A stretch of DNA of 64,000 bases from DALYJJ01 sp031969915 (GTDB taxonomy: Bacteria; Acidobacteriota; Terriglobia; Bryobacterales; Bryobacteraceae), in NCBI GenBank assembly GCA_031969915.1, contig DALYJJ010000009.1:1-64000 (forward strand), written 5' to 3'. The notes under the pieces are model-generated. The model did no database searches, had not been told where the DNA came from, and was given only the letters and a program-made list of their open reading frames with translations. Both the position numbers and the translations under genes were made by a program. Positions 25,936-34,694 of the stretch are shown here, piece by piece. The stretch's first letter is position 1, and every line of letters starts with the position of its first letter.

Positions 25936-27285
25936 TCACTTGCTCCAAACCGGCATCTGGTTGATGCCCTGGCTCGTCAACTGCACCGCTTGTGTACCGT
26001 CGGCGAGCATTGTCCAAATCTGATTCGTCCCGCTCCGGTTGGAGGAGAAGACGAGATGCCGGCCGTCGGGCGACCAGCTCGGATTTTCGTTGCGGCCTCT
26101 GCCATGCGTTAGCTGCACAGTCTCCCGGGTGGCCACATCCATGATGAAGATGTTCCAGTTGCCCGGCTCGAACCCACGGGTCCAAGCAAACGCGATGTGC
26201 TGCCCATCAGGGTGCCACGAAGGGTTGCTCGCTTCGCCCTCGCCCGTCGTCAAGCGAATTACGTCCGCGCCGTCTAGGTTCATTTTATATATTTGCTGAG
26301 GCCCCGAGCGACCCGAGACGAACACAATCTCATTGGCATTCCGGGGATTCACTTTCGGCTCGACCTCGATCGCGCGTACATTCGAGATCCGCCGGAGCCC
26401 GCTGCCGTCCACGTTGGCGGCGTAAATCTGCGCTATGCCAGACAGTGTAGATGAAAACAATATCATCTTTCCATCCGGTGTGAAACTGGGGGTGGCGTTC
26501 ATCGACGCCTGCTGGTTGTAGAAGGGCAGGCGGCGGCCGGTCTCGAGCGAGTGCACGGCGATCGAGGGATTGCCGCGGGCGAACGTGGTGAAGGCGATCT
26601 TCGAGCCGTCCGGAGCGACATTGGGCATCGTGCTGATCGACTTGTACCCGCTGAACGGCTTCTGGTCGGAGCCGTCGTAGTTCATCTGCCAGATCTCTTT
26701 CACGCTGCCGCGCTGCGATACGTAGTAGACCTTTGAGCCCACCAGCGATGTGGCGCCGAACTGCGAGAGGATGTCTGAGGCGAACTCCTGCGCGACCTTG
26801 CGCGCGCCCGCTTCATCGAGCGTGCCGAAGTACACCTTGCCGATCACCTGCGCGTTGGAGATGTCGGGCTGGTTGACGTTGAACATCCAGCCGTAGAGCG
26901 ACAACTGTCCGCCCTGCTCCGCGGCGTACCCGAAGGCGAGGTAATTGGCGGCGGCGGGAGGGGACGACCAATCGAGCAGCGTCAGACCGGTGCCGCGCCG
27001 CCCGCCTTCGAAATCCTGCGGGCGCTGCGGATTCTGGAGCGGCATCATGCTCTTGGGCGTCATCTTGAAGATGCCCGCGTTCTGCACCTCGCGGAAGAGC
27101 GTCTCATTGAAGGCGCTCATCAGCGGCTGCGTGCCGCCGGCGCCGCGAAAGTCGGGGATGGCGATGGCCGCGCGTTCGCCCTTGGTGATCTTGCCGATAA
27201 TGTCGCTCTGCGCGCTCTGTTGGGCCGCGAGGCCCCCCAGGACGGCAGCAATGCCCAGAAGCGATAAAACAATTTTGGCTTTCAT
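25936..27285 (-). CDS. tolB: Tol-Pal system beta-propeller protein TolB
   Basis: This 449-residue periplasmic protein has a signal peptide, an N-terminal alpha/beta domain (IAIPDFRGAGG ... FGATSLVGSKVYYVS) and PD40 propeller blades (NVAPDGSKIAFTT, SFTPDGKMILFSS, SWHPDGQHIAFAW, SWSPDGRHLVFSS). TolB binds Pal and transmits the force generated by TolQRA during constriction. Its ATG overlaps the stop of the TolA-like gene (ATGA). It ends 55 bases before pal. Confidence 0.95.
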   Translation of the reverse strand: MKAKIVLSLLGIAAVLGGLAAQQSAQSDIIGKITKGERAAIAIPDFRGAGGTQPLMSAFNETLFREVQNAGIFKMTPKSMMPLQNPQRPQDFEGGRRGTGLTLLDWSSPPAAANYLAFGYAAEQGGQLSLYGWMFNVNQPDISNAQVIGKVYFGTLDEAGARKVAQEFASDILSQFGATSLVGSKVYYVSQRGSVKEIWQMNYDGSDQKPFSGYKSISTMPNVAPDGSKIAFTTFARGNPSIAVHSLETGRRLPFYNQQASMNATPSFTPDGKMILFSSTLSGIAQIYAANVDGSGLRRISNVRAIEVEPKVNPRNANEIVFVSGRSGPQQIYKMNLDGADVIRLTTGEGEASNPSWHPDGQHIAFAWTRGFEPGNWNIFIMDVATRETVQLTHGRGRNENPSWSPDGRHLVFSSNRSGTNQIWTMLADGTQAVQLTSQGINQMPVWSK

Positions 27286-28061
27286 CGTTTTAACTGAAAC
27301 CAAAGCTCTACAGTAGCGGAATCCCGTTCATACTCGCGCGGCAGGGGCGGAAAGGGCCCCGCCTCCATCACCGCGCGTTGCGCTGAATAGTCGATCGCGG
27401 AGATGCCGCTGCGCTGCAGCAGGCGGACGTCGCGCACGCTGCCGTCGCGCATGACATCGAACAGGACGATGGCGGGAGCAGCGGACTGAATGCGGGGATC
27501 GATCTCAGAGGTGCGCCACTTCTGCGCCGCGCGGTCGCGGATCAGCGCGGCGTACGCTCCGAACCGGTTGCCGAAGGGCGAGCCGCGACCCACTCCGACG
27601 CCCCCCGAACCCGTCAATCCACCGAAGAGCGGCGAACTCGCCGCCTGCCCCGTTGAACTGTAGAGCTGATTGGGGCGCTCCTCGACGTTGGTAAACCGCC
27701 GCGCCTGCGCCAGCTCCCGCTTCTTCTTCTCCTCGCGTCCCCGGATGGCGATGGCTTCGGGATCCTCCCGCACCGCCTTCTTCGGCTCGGGCTTGGCGCG
27801 CGCCGGGACGTTGCTTTCCGTGTCGTTCGCCACGGGGTTCTTGATCCCGCCCCGATTGGGGAGCGGGATGGAACTCACGGGCGTCACCAGAACGCCGGTT
27901 CCGCCGAACGAATTCGGGTCGCCCATCAGCACGCGGCCGCGCTCCGACAGCCAGGTGGCGAGTACCGCCGCGCCGGCCAGCGCCAGGTGAAACAGCACGG
28001 AGCCGGCCAGCGGCCGCGCCAGCGCCTCGCGTTCGTCGAGTATGTCGTGACGCGCGGCCAT
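27282..28061 (-). CDS. TolA/TonB-like energy transducer
   Basis: This 259-residue protein occupies the tolA position. It has one N-terminal membrane helix (about 18-40), a charged helical middle with a Lys/Arg/Glu-rich stretch (GREEKKKRELAQARR) and a TonB C-terminal domain (FDVMRDGSVRDVRLLQRSG ... AVMEAGPFPPLP). It presumably couples the TolQR motor to TolB/Pal. It differs from E. coli TolA in having a TonB_C-type end and a short helical domain. It begins 3 bases after tolR and overlaps tolB. Confidence 0.85.
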   Translation of the reverse strand: MAARHDILDEREALARPLAGSVLFHLALAGAAVLATWLSERGRVLMGDPNSFGGTGVLVTPVSSIPLPNRGGIKNPVANDTESNVPARAKPEPKKAVREDPEAIAIRGREEKKKRELAQARRFTNVEERPNQLYSSTGQAASSPLFGGLTGSGGVGVGRGSPFGNRFGAYAALIRDRAAQKWRTSEIDPRIQSAAPAIVLFDVMRDGSVRDVRLLQRSGISAIDYSAQRAVMEAGPFPPLPREYERDSATVELWFQLKR

Positions 28062-28064
28062 CGG

Positions 28065-28520
28065 TTACCGTTTGCGCGGACGATCCGCTTCGTCCTCCGG
28101 TTGCGTCATCAGCCGCACGTCGATTTTCGCTTCCCCCAGTTGGCTGATCACCTGTGCCATCGGTTCCCAGATGGTGTTCCGGTCGGCGCGCACGTAGACC
28201 GCCTTGCCCGCGGCGCCGTACTGCGCGCGGATCTCGCTGGCCAGCGCATTGACGTTCGCCGGCTTGTCTCCGAGAAAGACGTTGCCGTCGCGCGTGATCG
28301 TGATCACCGGCAGTTCCTCGGCGCTGTCCTTCACCGTGCGCACCTTCGGCACTTCCACTTCCAGGCCGAACTCCATCACGTGGGCGGTGAGCATGAAGAT
28401 GATCAGCAGGACCAGGACCACGTCCACCAGCGGGATCACGTTCATCTCCGAGAGCGCGGTCAGCGAACCGTAACGGCGCCGTCCGGTGCCCCCGCCACCG
28501 CCGTTAACGGAGATGCCCAC
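28065..28520 (-). CDS. tolR: TolR / ExbD biopolymer transport protein
   Basis: This 151-residue protein has one membrane helix (about 30-48) carrying the conserved proton-path Asp in NVIPLVDVVLVLLIIFM, then a periplasmic ExbD fold (VTITRDGNVFLGDKPAN). It starts at a GTG (28520) inside the end of tolQ, with GAGGAG seven bases upstream, and overlaps tolQ by 17 bases. Confidence 0.93.
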   Translation of the reverse strand: MGISVNGGGGGTGRRRYGSLTALSEMNVIPLVDVVLVLLIIFMLTAHVMEFGLEVEVPKVRTVKDSAEELPVITITRDGNVFLGDKPANVNALASEIRAQYGAAGKAVYVRADRNTIWEPMAQVISQLGEAKIDVRLMTQPEDEADRPRKR

Positions 28521-29215
28521 TCACCTGCTCCTCGTAGGTGCGCTCCGACCAGTTCATGAACTCGAGCGAGAAATCCTCCATGCGTGCGCCGAACTCGCGG
28601 ATGACGTGCCCGAAGTGGTTGTAGAAGATGGCGGCGGGGATCGCCGAGGCGAGGCCCACGGCGGTGGCCACCAGCGCGTCGGCAATGCCCGGCGCCACCG
28701 CGCGCAGGCTGGCACTACCCGCCAGCCCGAGCGCTTGAAACGCGCCGATGATACCCCACACCGTACCCAGCAGGCCGACGAAGGGCGAAACCGTGGCCGC
28801 CGTCGCCAGCCAGTTCATGTTCCGCTCAAGCTTGGTGATTTCCTCGCTGATCCCGAGCTGCAGGCTGCGTTCCACCGAGGTCTTGTTGATGATTCCTCCG
28901 CGCGCCTTGGTTTGGCGGTCGATCTCCGTGTACCCGAAATCGAAGNNNNNNNNNNTTCTCGATGCCGAAGCCCAGGAAGTCCATGCCGCTGGCGAGCGAC
29001 ACCGCCTCCATGCCGCCGGCCTTGCGAAAGGCACGCAGGAACTGCGCGTTCGCCTGCCGCGCACGCCGGAACACGTTCCACTTGGAGAAGATGATGGTCC
29101 ACGAGAAAATCGAGAACAGCAGAAGGAGAACCAGGATGGCTTTCGAGATGGGGTTGGCCTTCAGAACCAACTCCAGAATGCTGACCTGCAGCATCAGCGC
29201 GAACGGAAGCGTCAA
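28504..29215 (-). CDS. tolQ: TolQ / ExbB proton-channel protein, interrupted by an assembly gap
   Basis: The N-terminal part (LVLKANPISKAILVLLLLFSIFSWTIIFSKW) and the C-terminal part (SPFVGLLGTVWGIIGAFQALG ... VATAVGLASAIPAAIFYN) are both TolQ. They lie in different frames only because ten N stand at 28946-28955. With zero or a multiple of three missing bases the frame is continuous (GAG-AAC-TTC if the gap is zero). The start is a TTG at 29215, chosen because AAAGGAG lies just upstream; an ATG at 29191 is the alternative. Confidence 0.9.
28946..28955. other. assembly gap (10 N) inside tolQ
   Basis: Ten N in a row. The flanking frames require a true gap of 0, 3, 6... bases, so the run length is a scaffolding placeholder. 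Confidence 0.95.
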
Positions 29216-29326
29216 CGGGACTCCTTTCCCTGCGAAACCTTCATTCTATCGTGCAGGCCGCGCGGGCTTCATCCGAAAGACGTTGCCGCGCTCAGAAAAG
29301 TCGGGCATGCTGGTGTTTCGCGCCGC

Positions 29327-30976
29327 ATGCTCCTCGAACTGCTGGTCGAAAACTTTGCCGTCGTCGAGCGCATCCGCGTCCGCTTCCACGCGGGTTTCAA
29401 CTTGCTGACCGGCGAGACCGGCAGCGGAAAATCGATCGTCGTGGACGCGCTCGGGCTGCTGTTCGGCGCGCGCGCCAGCGCGGAGACGGTACGCAGCGGC
29501 GCCGGGCGCGCCCGCATCGCCGGGATCTTCGATTCCCCGCCGGAGGCGCGGGCGCTGCTCGCCGAGGCGGGCGTCGACGAGGAGGAAGGCGAACTCATCG
29601 TCGAGCGCGAAATTCACGAGAACGGCAAGTCCCGAGCGTTCGTCAACTCGCGGCCCGCGGCCGTGGCTCTGCTCAAGGACCTGGCCCCGCTGCTCGGCGA
29701 TATTCACGGGCAGCACGATCAGCAACGGCTGTTTTCCGCGCCGCGGCAACGGGCCATGCTCGACGACTTCGCCGGCGCCGGGGACCTGGTGAGCCGAACC
29801 GCCGATCTGTACCGGCGGTGGCGCGAGACGTCCAACGAGCTTGCCGAGTTAGACCGCCGCGAGCAGGACCAACTGCGGCTGGCGGATCTGTGGAGCTTCC
29901 AGTGCCGCGAGATCGAGGCCGCGGCGCTTACGCCCGGCGAGGACGCCGCGCTCGAGTTGGAGCGGCGCGTACAGCAGAACGTGGCGAAATTGTCCGAACT
30001 CGCCGCCGCCGCCTACGAGGCGGTTTACGATGCGGAGGCCAGCGCCGCCGCGCAACTGCGCATCGCGATCCGGCGGCTGGAAGAACTGGGCCGCATTGAC
30101 GCCTCTCTCGACGAAACGCTCGCCGCACTGAAGCCCTCGCAGGCCGCGGTGGAAGACGCCGCTCACGCCGTTCGGAGCTACCTCGGCCGGTTGGAGTCCG
30201 ATCCCGCCCGGCTCGAGGAGGTCGAGAGCCGCCTCGCCGCGATCGACAAACTGAAGCGGAAGTACGGCGCCTCGGTCGAGGAGATCCTCTCGTTCGCCGC
30301 CGAAGCCCGGAGCCGCCTGGACACCCTGGCCGGCTCCGGCGAGCGGCGGGCAGCCCTGCTGAGAGAACAGATCCGCCTGCGCGGAGAATACGAAGAGGCC
30401 GCCGCGGTGTTGACCGCGCGGCGCACCGCGGCCGCTCGCGAGTTGGAGAAGAAGGTGGAAGCGGAACTGGCCGGCCTCGGCATGGAGCGTACCGTGTTCC
30501 GCGTGGCGGTGGAACCCTGCGAGCCCGGCGAGCGTGGCGCCGACGCGATTGGTTTCCTGATTTCAGCCAACTCGGGAGAGGAACCGAGGCCGCTCGACAA
30601 GATCGCGAGCGGCGGTGAACTGTCGCGCGTAGCGCTGGCGCTGAAGACTTGCGTCACGGAGCCGGGCCGCGCCACGACGCTGGTTTTCGACGAAGTGGAT
30701 GCGGGCATCGGAGGCGCGGCGGCGGAGCGGGTGGGCCGCCGGTTGAAGGACCTGGCGGCCTCACAGCAGGTTTTGTGCGTCACCCACCTCGCCCAGATCG
30801 CCGGCTTCGGGGACCATCACTACAACGTCTCCAAGCGCGAAGTGAAAGGCCGCACTGTGGCCGAAATCGAAGAACTCACAGGCGAGGCCCGGATCCGGGA
30901 GATCGGCCGCATGCTCAGCGGGGAGCACCTCACGCCGGAAGCGCTGCGCCACGCCGAGCAACTGATCCGAAAGTGA
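29327..30976 (+). CDS. recN: DNA repair protein RecN
   Basis: This 549-residue SMC-like ATPase of double-strand-break repair has the usual length. Walker A is GETGSGKS (29-36), a long coiled coil fills about 150-360, the ABC signature is ASGGELSRVALALK and Walker B is TTLVFDEVDAGIGG, followed by the D-loop and VTHLAQIAGFGDHHYNV. The frame is open upstream through tolQ on the other strand, but ATG 29327 begins exactly at the family N-terminus (MLLELLVENFAVVE). No clear LexA box was recognised upstream. Confidence 0.95.
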   Translation: MLLELLVENFAVVERIRVRFHAGFNLLTGETGSGKSIVVDALGLLFGARASAETVRSGAGRARIAGIFDSPPEARALLAEAGVDEEEGELIVEREIHENGKSRAFVNSRPAAVALLKDLAPLLGDIHGQHDQQRLFSAPRQRAMLDDFAGAGDLVSRTADLYRRWRETSNELAELDRREQDQLRLADLWSFQCREIEAAALTPGEDAALELERRVQQNVAKLSELAAAAYEAVYDAEASAAAQLRIAIRRLEELGRIDASLDETLAALKPSQAAVEDAAHAVRSYLGRLESDPARLEEVESRLAAIDKLKRKYGASVEEILSFAAEARSRLDTLAGSGERRAALLREQIRLRGEYEEAAAVLTARRTAAARELEKKVEAELAGLGMERTVFRVAVEPCEPGERGADAIGFLISANSGEEPRPLDKIASGGELSRVALALKTCVTEPGRATTLVFDEVDAGIGGAAAERVGRRLKDLAASQQVLCVTHLAQIAGFGDHHYNVSKREVKGRTVAEIEELTGEARIREIGRMLSGEHLTPEALRHAEQLIRK

Positions 30977-30986
30977 CCGCGTCGAA

Positions 30987-31331
30987 TCAGCCCTTCTTCA
31001 CGTCGCTCTTGATGTGACAGCGGTTGCAGTTGCCTTTGGACTCGAACGAGCTGCCGCCGGCATAATGGCAGTTCCCGCACGATGTCTTGGCGGCCTCGGC
31101 CGGCTTATGCATGCCAGCCTTGAAGTTCAGCGGGGCCTTGGCGTCCTGGGGCCACAATTTGTCGTGACAAACCTTGCAATCGCCCTTGACGGCCTTGCTG
31201 TGCAACGGATGATCATAGGTGACGGCGCCGGTCTTGGCGGCGAACTTGAGCTTGCCGGGCTCCTTCTTGTCCTGTGCCACCAGCAGGACGATGCACGAAA
31301 GCGCAAGAAGCACGACGATTTTTCTGAGCAT
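30987..31331 (-). CDS. small triheme periplasmic cytochrome c (c7-type)
   Basis: This 114-residue protein has a signal peptide (VVLLALSCIVLLVAQ) and three heme sites: CKVCH 52-56, CGNCH 85-89 and CNRCH 102-106. Three additional histidines (41, 44, 75) fit bis-His ligation of all three hemes, as in cytochrome c7 / PpcA-type proteins. It is a likely periplasmic electron carrier, possibly serving NrfHA or metal reduction; this link is inference. It is convergent with recN and divergent from the next gene. Confidence 0.88.
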   Translation of the reverse strand: MLRKIVVLLALSCIVLLVAQDKKEPGKLKFAAKTGAVTYDHPLHSKAVKGDCKVCHDKLWPQDAKAPLNFKAGMHKPAEAAKTSCGNCHYAGGSSFESKGNCNRCHIKSDVKKG

Positions 31332-31340
31332 ACGTGATCT

Positions 31341-31404
31341 TAGATAACATTCCTGTACCGCGTGTCAAGTGGGAGGCCCCCCAAGGTGCTCCCGCCGCTT
31401 GACA
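31341..31404. promoter_or_regulatory. divergent promoter region with symmetric TTGACA elements
   Basis: TGTCAAG (31363-31369) and CTTGACA (31398-31404) form an inverted repeat, giving a consensus -35 TTGACA on each strand facing outward. On the minus strand TATCTA (31346-31341) lies 16 bases further, serving the cytochrome gene. On the plus strand CTAAATAG follows about 18 bases after TTGACA and precedes the small coupled pair. The -10 elements are weak matches. Confidence 0.4.
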
Positions 31405-31438
31405 GCAGCCCGGCACGCCGCCCTAAATAGAAGAGGCC

Positions 31439-31927
31439 ATGATCCCGTTTGAAGAGGAAAACAAGCAGCTCGGCTGGTGGTGGGAATCCAAGAATCCCAT
31501 CGGCTTGCCCTCGCGCCAGCAGTTCTCCTTGTTCTCCTGGCTCTCTGAGCACAAGCGGGACGCCAGCCGGATGGCGGCCATCCGCGACATGATGCGCACG
31601 GCCGACCCGACCATCTACCTGCTGGAGGACGACGATGTTCTCTGGCACCTCGTCGCGCGGCTCTACGTCGGGGAAGCGATTTTCTTCCAGCCCAAGCCGG
31701 AACCCCAGCAGCGCATCCCGCCGAAAGTATTGGCCTCCACGCCACCTGCCGAGGCGGCGGCAGGCGCCGGTCCCCGTCCGAGCAGCTCGGCGCCGCGGGA
31801 GGAAACCGAAGCGCCCACACTCGGGGCGAACTCCGACGCCGCCGCGCAGGCCGCGGCACTCGTCGCCGCCGCCGAATCCGGCGTGCCGTTTTGCGAAGAG
31901 TGCCTCCGGCAGGGATCCTCGCGATGA
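31439..31927 (+). CDS. hypothetical protein coupled to a DUF4123 gene
   Basis: This 162-residue protein has a folded-looking N-terminal part (1-92: QLGWWWESKNPIGLPSRQQF ... YLLEDDDVLWHLVARLYVGEA). A Pro/Ala/Ser-rich linker and a short helical end with a Cys pair (SGVPFCEEC) follow. From memory, similar PFCEEC ends occur in proteins encoded with DUF4123 in type VI secretion loci; this was not checked. It has no signal peptide. A ribosome-binding site (AGAAGAGG) precedes the ATG, and its stop overlaps the next gene (ATGA). It could be a small effector, an adaptor or the remnant of an effector. Confidence 0.65.
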   Translation: MIPFEEENKQLGWWWESKNPIGLPSRQQFSLFSWLSEHKRDASRMAAIRDMMRTADPTIYLLEDDDVLWHLVARLYVGEAIFFQPKPEPQQRIPPKVLASTPPAEAAAGAGPRPSSSAPREETEAPTLGANSDAAAQAAALVAAAESGVPFCEECLRQGSSR

Positions 31928-32466
31928 CCATCACCCAGAGCGCCGTCCGCGAGGCACTGTGGCCCGAGAATCTGCCCTCGCGGATGAACGTGTACGCGAT
32001 CCTCGATGGCGCGCGCGACAAGCGGATCTTCGAGGCCGTCCTGCGTACCTACCAGGAGAAATGCTGCCTCTTCGCCGGCGACCTGCCTTGGCAGGTGGAG
32101 CAGGCGGCCCCGCATCTGGTGCAACTGGACCCCGATGAGGCGCTCACCCGCGTGGTCTGCCAGCAAGGCTGGGGCAACGCCTGGGGCATCTTCCTGCGCA
32201 CGGAGACCAGCTTCGTGCGGCTGCGCAAGCACCTTCGCCGGTTCCTGCGCGTGCGCGATGAGCGCGGCAAGTGGATGCTCTTCCGGTACTACGATCCCCG
32301 GGTGATGCGCATTTATCTGCCTACCTGCAACGCCCACGAACTGGAGACAGTGTTCGGCCCGATCGACACCTTCGTGGTGGAAGACGCAGGCGCGGTTCGT
32401 GCGCTCGAATACCGCATGGAGCGGAACAAGCTGAAGATCACCGAAGTGCCCCTGCCGACGGCCTGA
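31924..32466 (+). CDS. DUF4123 domain protein (type VI effector-chaperone-like)
   Basis: This 180-residue protein matches DUF4123 throughout: YAILDGARDKRIFEAV at the N-terminus, APHLVQLDPDE, the GNAWGIFLRTETSFVRLRKH segment and VRDERGKWMLFRYYDPRVM. DUF4123 proteins (Tap-1/TEC) load effectors onto VgrG spikes in type VI secretion. No VgrG, Hcp, PAAR or other T6SS gene lies within the window, so this is an orphan pair with the preceding gene. The start ATG overlaps the preceding stop. Confidence 0.8.
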   Translation: MTITQSAVREALWPENLPSRMNVYAILDGARDKRIFEAVLRTYQEKCCLFAGDLPWQVEQAAPHLVQLDPDEALTRVVCQQGWGNAWGIFLRTETSFVRLRKHLRRFLRVRDERGKWMLFRYYDPRVMRIYLPTCNAHELETVFGPIDTFVVEDAGAVRALEYRMERNKLKITEVPLPTA

Positions 32467-32482
32467 AACGCCGCGCTGCGGC

Positions 32483-33343
32483 TCAAGTTCGCTTGCGGCC
32501 CGCCAGGACCATGCCCGCGGTGGCCGAGAGGATGCACACGCCGCCGGCCACGGCGAGACCGGAGGGCCGCTCCCCGTGCACCATCCACGACCACACCGGG
32601 TTGAGAGCCGGCTCGAGCAGGATCAGCATCGACGTTTCGAGCGCGGGAAGCCGTGAGACGCCACGCGTCACCAGCCAGTAGGCGAGCCCGATCTGAAAGA
32701 CACCCAGGTAGCCGATAATCGCGGCATCGCGCGCCAACAGCGAAACCGGCGCCGATACCGCTCCGGGCAGCGCCGCCGCGCACACCATCAGGTTGCCGAT
32801 GGCCACGGTCTTGATGGAGCCGCCCGGTTCTTCGCGGGAGAACCAGCGCAGCCCGGTCACAGTGAAGGCCCAGGACAGACCGCAAAACGCGCCCAGGACG
32901 TTGCCCAACGCCGGATTCGGCGCCGTGCTTTGCGGGGCCTCGCTCGAAAGGAAGAACAGCACCAGGCCAATGGCCATCAGCGCGAGGAAGGCATAATCTT
33001 CACGCCGTGTGTGCTCCTTGAGGATCCACGGTCCGATGAAGATCAGATAGAGCGGCCCGGCCGACTGGAGGAAGATCGCGTTCGCCGAGGTGGTGTTCTT
33101 GTTGGCGAGCACGAACAGAATCAGCGTGCCCGCGTAGGCCACGCCGACCACCGCCGCCCGCCACGACCAGCCCCGGCGGGCCTGCGGCAGCAACAGCAGC
33201 AGCACTGCGGCGGCAACGCAGGAACGGAAGCACGCCGTCTGCCAGCCCGTCAGACTGGTGGCCTTGATGGCCGCGCCACCCGTGGAAAACAAGGCCGCCG
33301 CCGCGAGGACTTCGAGCCGGCTCGCGAGCAGCGAAGAACTCAT
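32483..33343 (-). CDS. EamA / DMT-family transporter
   Basis: This 286-residue inner-membrane protein has ten predicted helices and two EamA repeats (LAAAALFSTGGAAIKATSL and GNVLGAFCGLSWAFTVTGLR). Typical motifs are SANAIFLQSAGPLYLIFIG and LETSMLILLEPALNPVWSW. Members export metabolites or amino acids; the substrate here is not evident. Its ATG overlaps the stop of the upstream hydrolase gene (ATGA), indicating co-translation. Confidence 0.88.
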   Translation of the reverse strand: MSSSLLASRLEVLAAAALFSTGGAAIKATSLTGWQTACFRSCVAAAVLLLLLPQARRGWSWRAAVVGVAYAGTLILFVLANKNTTSANAIFLQSAGPLYLIFIGPWILKEHTRREDYAFLALMAIGLVLFFLSSEAPQSTAPNPALGNVLGAFCGLSWAFTVTGLRWFSREEPGGSIKTVAIGNLMVCAAALPGAVSAPVSLLARDAAIIGYLGVFQIGLAYWLVTRGVSRLPALETSMLILLEPALNPVWSWMVHGERPSGLAVAGGVCILSATAGMVLAGRKRT

Positions 33344-34653
33344 TTGCGCGCGATCCAGGAGGCGATCTCCTCAATCACCACGGCGGCGACATGGCCCTCT
33401 TTACCATACTCGGCGGGCTTGGCCTTGCCCTCGCCTTCCATGAACAGGTGATTCAACGCCGGATAGCTCTTCAGCTTCGAGCCCTGCTTCTCCGCAAGCG
33501 CCTTCCGCCAACCCTCAAAGTCTTCCATCGTCACCTGGTAATCCCGCTCCCCTTGGAGGACCAGAATCGGAAGGGGCAGCTTCCTCGCCTCCGCCGCCGC
33601 GTCGTAGCCGCGCAGCCCCAAAAGATACGAAGCGGGCATTCCCATCACCGTGCCGCCCTTGGCCGAAGCGTCCAACTTCTTCAGCGCGGCCACTTCTCCC
33701 TTCACCGTTTCGAGCCGCTTTTGCATCTCCGCGTTCTCAGGGTAGAGGGAAGCGATGTAGGTCATCTGCTCGATGACCAGATCCTCGAGCGGCCGCGTAC
33801 TTCCGGCGAGGATCACGAGACCCGCAAGATGGCCGTCGGCCGCGGCGATCCGGGGCGCCGCGTAACCACCCAGACTGTGTCCGAGGACGTAAATCCGTTG
33901 GGGGTCCACCTCGGCCTGCTGGCGCAGAAACTCGGCCCCGGCGGCGGCGTCTTCGACGGTTTCACCGTCCAGCGTGATGTCCTTGGCAAGGGCGAGCTTC
34001 GGAGCATGCTGGCGAGTGCGCTTCTCATAGCGCAATACCGCGATGCCGCGCGAGGCCAAGCCCTCGGCGAGATCCTTGAACGGCTTGTTCGGCCCGATGG
34101 TTTCGTCCCGGTCGTTGGGGCCGGAGCCGTGCACCAGCACCACGGCCGGAAACTTGCCTTCGCCCTTGGGCACGGTCAACGTCCCGGGCAGAGGCCAATC
34201 CTTCGCACCCACCTGGACCTCGCGCTCCCGAAAGCTGTCCGGCTGGGAATAGGGCGGCCGCTTCCACGCCGCGGCTGCCTCCGTCTGGCGCGGGCGCATG
34301 AACATGCCGGCCAGTTTCCCCTGGGCATCCACGCCGGCCTCGAAGTTCACGCCCGCCGCCGCGAAGTCGGCCGGTATCACGACCACGGTGAACCCACCGG
34401 CGAGGCGAATGACCGGTTCGCCGATCCTCTTCGGTTCGCCCAAGCCCGCTACGCTCGGGAACACCTGCTTTTCCAGCACCTCGATGGTCAGCTTTTTCTG
34501 CATCTCCTCCGAGAACATGGCGTGCAGTTCAGCCGCCTTCCTTGCGAGGAGAAGGTCAAACGCCTTCCGCGCAACCTGTGCGGGCGCCACGGCCGGCTGG
34601 ATTTGGGCGCAGAGCACGACGGCCGAGAGTGTGAACGCAAGGAACGGATTCAT
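33340..34653 (-). CDS. secreted alpha/beta hydrolase with N-terminal DUF3887-like domain
   Basis: This 437-residue protein has a signal peptide (FLAFTLSAVVLCAQ) and an N-terminal domain of about 100 residues resembling DUF3887 (ARKAFDLLLARKAAELHAMFS). An alpha/beta-hydrolase domain follows with oxyanion segment VVLVHGSGPNDRDET, nucleophile elbow GHSLGG, a late acid (LVLQGERDYQV) and the catalytic His in LNHLF. It is probably an esterase or peptidase-like hydrolase of the periplasm. The ATG at 34653 is chosen because it begins the signal peptide; an upstream in-frame start at 34698 would overlap the regulator gene. Confidence 0.85.
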   Translation of the reverse strand: MNPFLAFTLSAVVLCAQIQPAVAPAQVARKAFDLLLARKAAELHAMFSEEMQKKLTIEVLEKQVFPSVAGLGEPKRIGEPVIRLAGGFTVVVIPADFAAAGVNFEAGVDAQGKLAGMFMRPRQTEAAAAWKRPPYSQPDSFREREVQVGAKDWPLPGTLTVPKGEGKFPAVVLVHGSGPNDRDETIGPNKPFKDLAEGLASRGIAVLRYEKRTRQHAPKLALAKDITLDGETVEDAAAGAEFLRQQAEVDPQRIYVLGHSLGGYAAPRIAAADGHLAGLVILAGSTRPLEDLVIEQMTYIASLYPENAEMQKRLETVKGEVAALKKLDASAKGGTVMGMPASYLLGLRGYDAAAEARKLPLPILVLQGERDYQVTMEDFEGWRKALAEKQGSKLKSYPALNHLFMEGEGKAKPAEYGKEGHVAAVVIEEIASWIARK

Positions 34654-34694
34654 AACCACCTCAAGACAGCTACGGGCGGGGGTTCGAAAGGACG

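Noticed and set aside
29216..29326. Possible SOS (LexA) box upstream of recN
   Set aside because: No palindrome resembling a known LexA site was found in the 111-base region.
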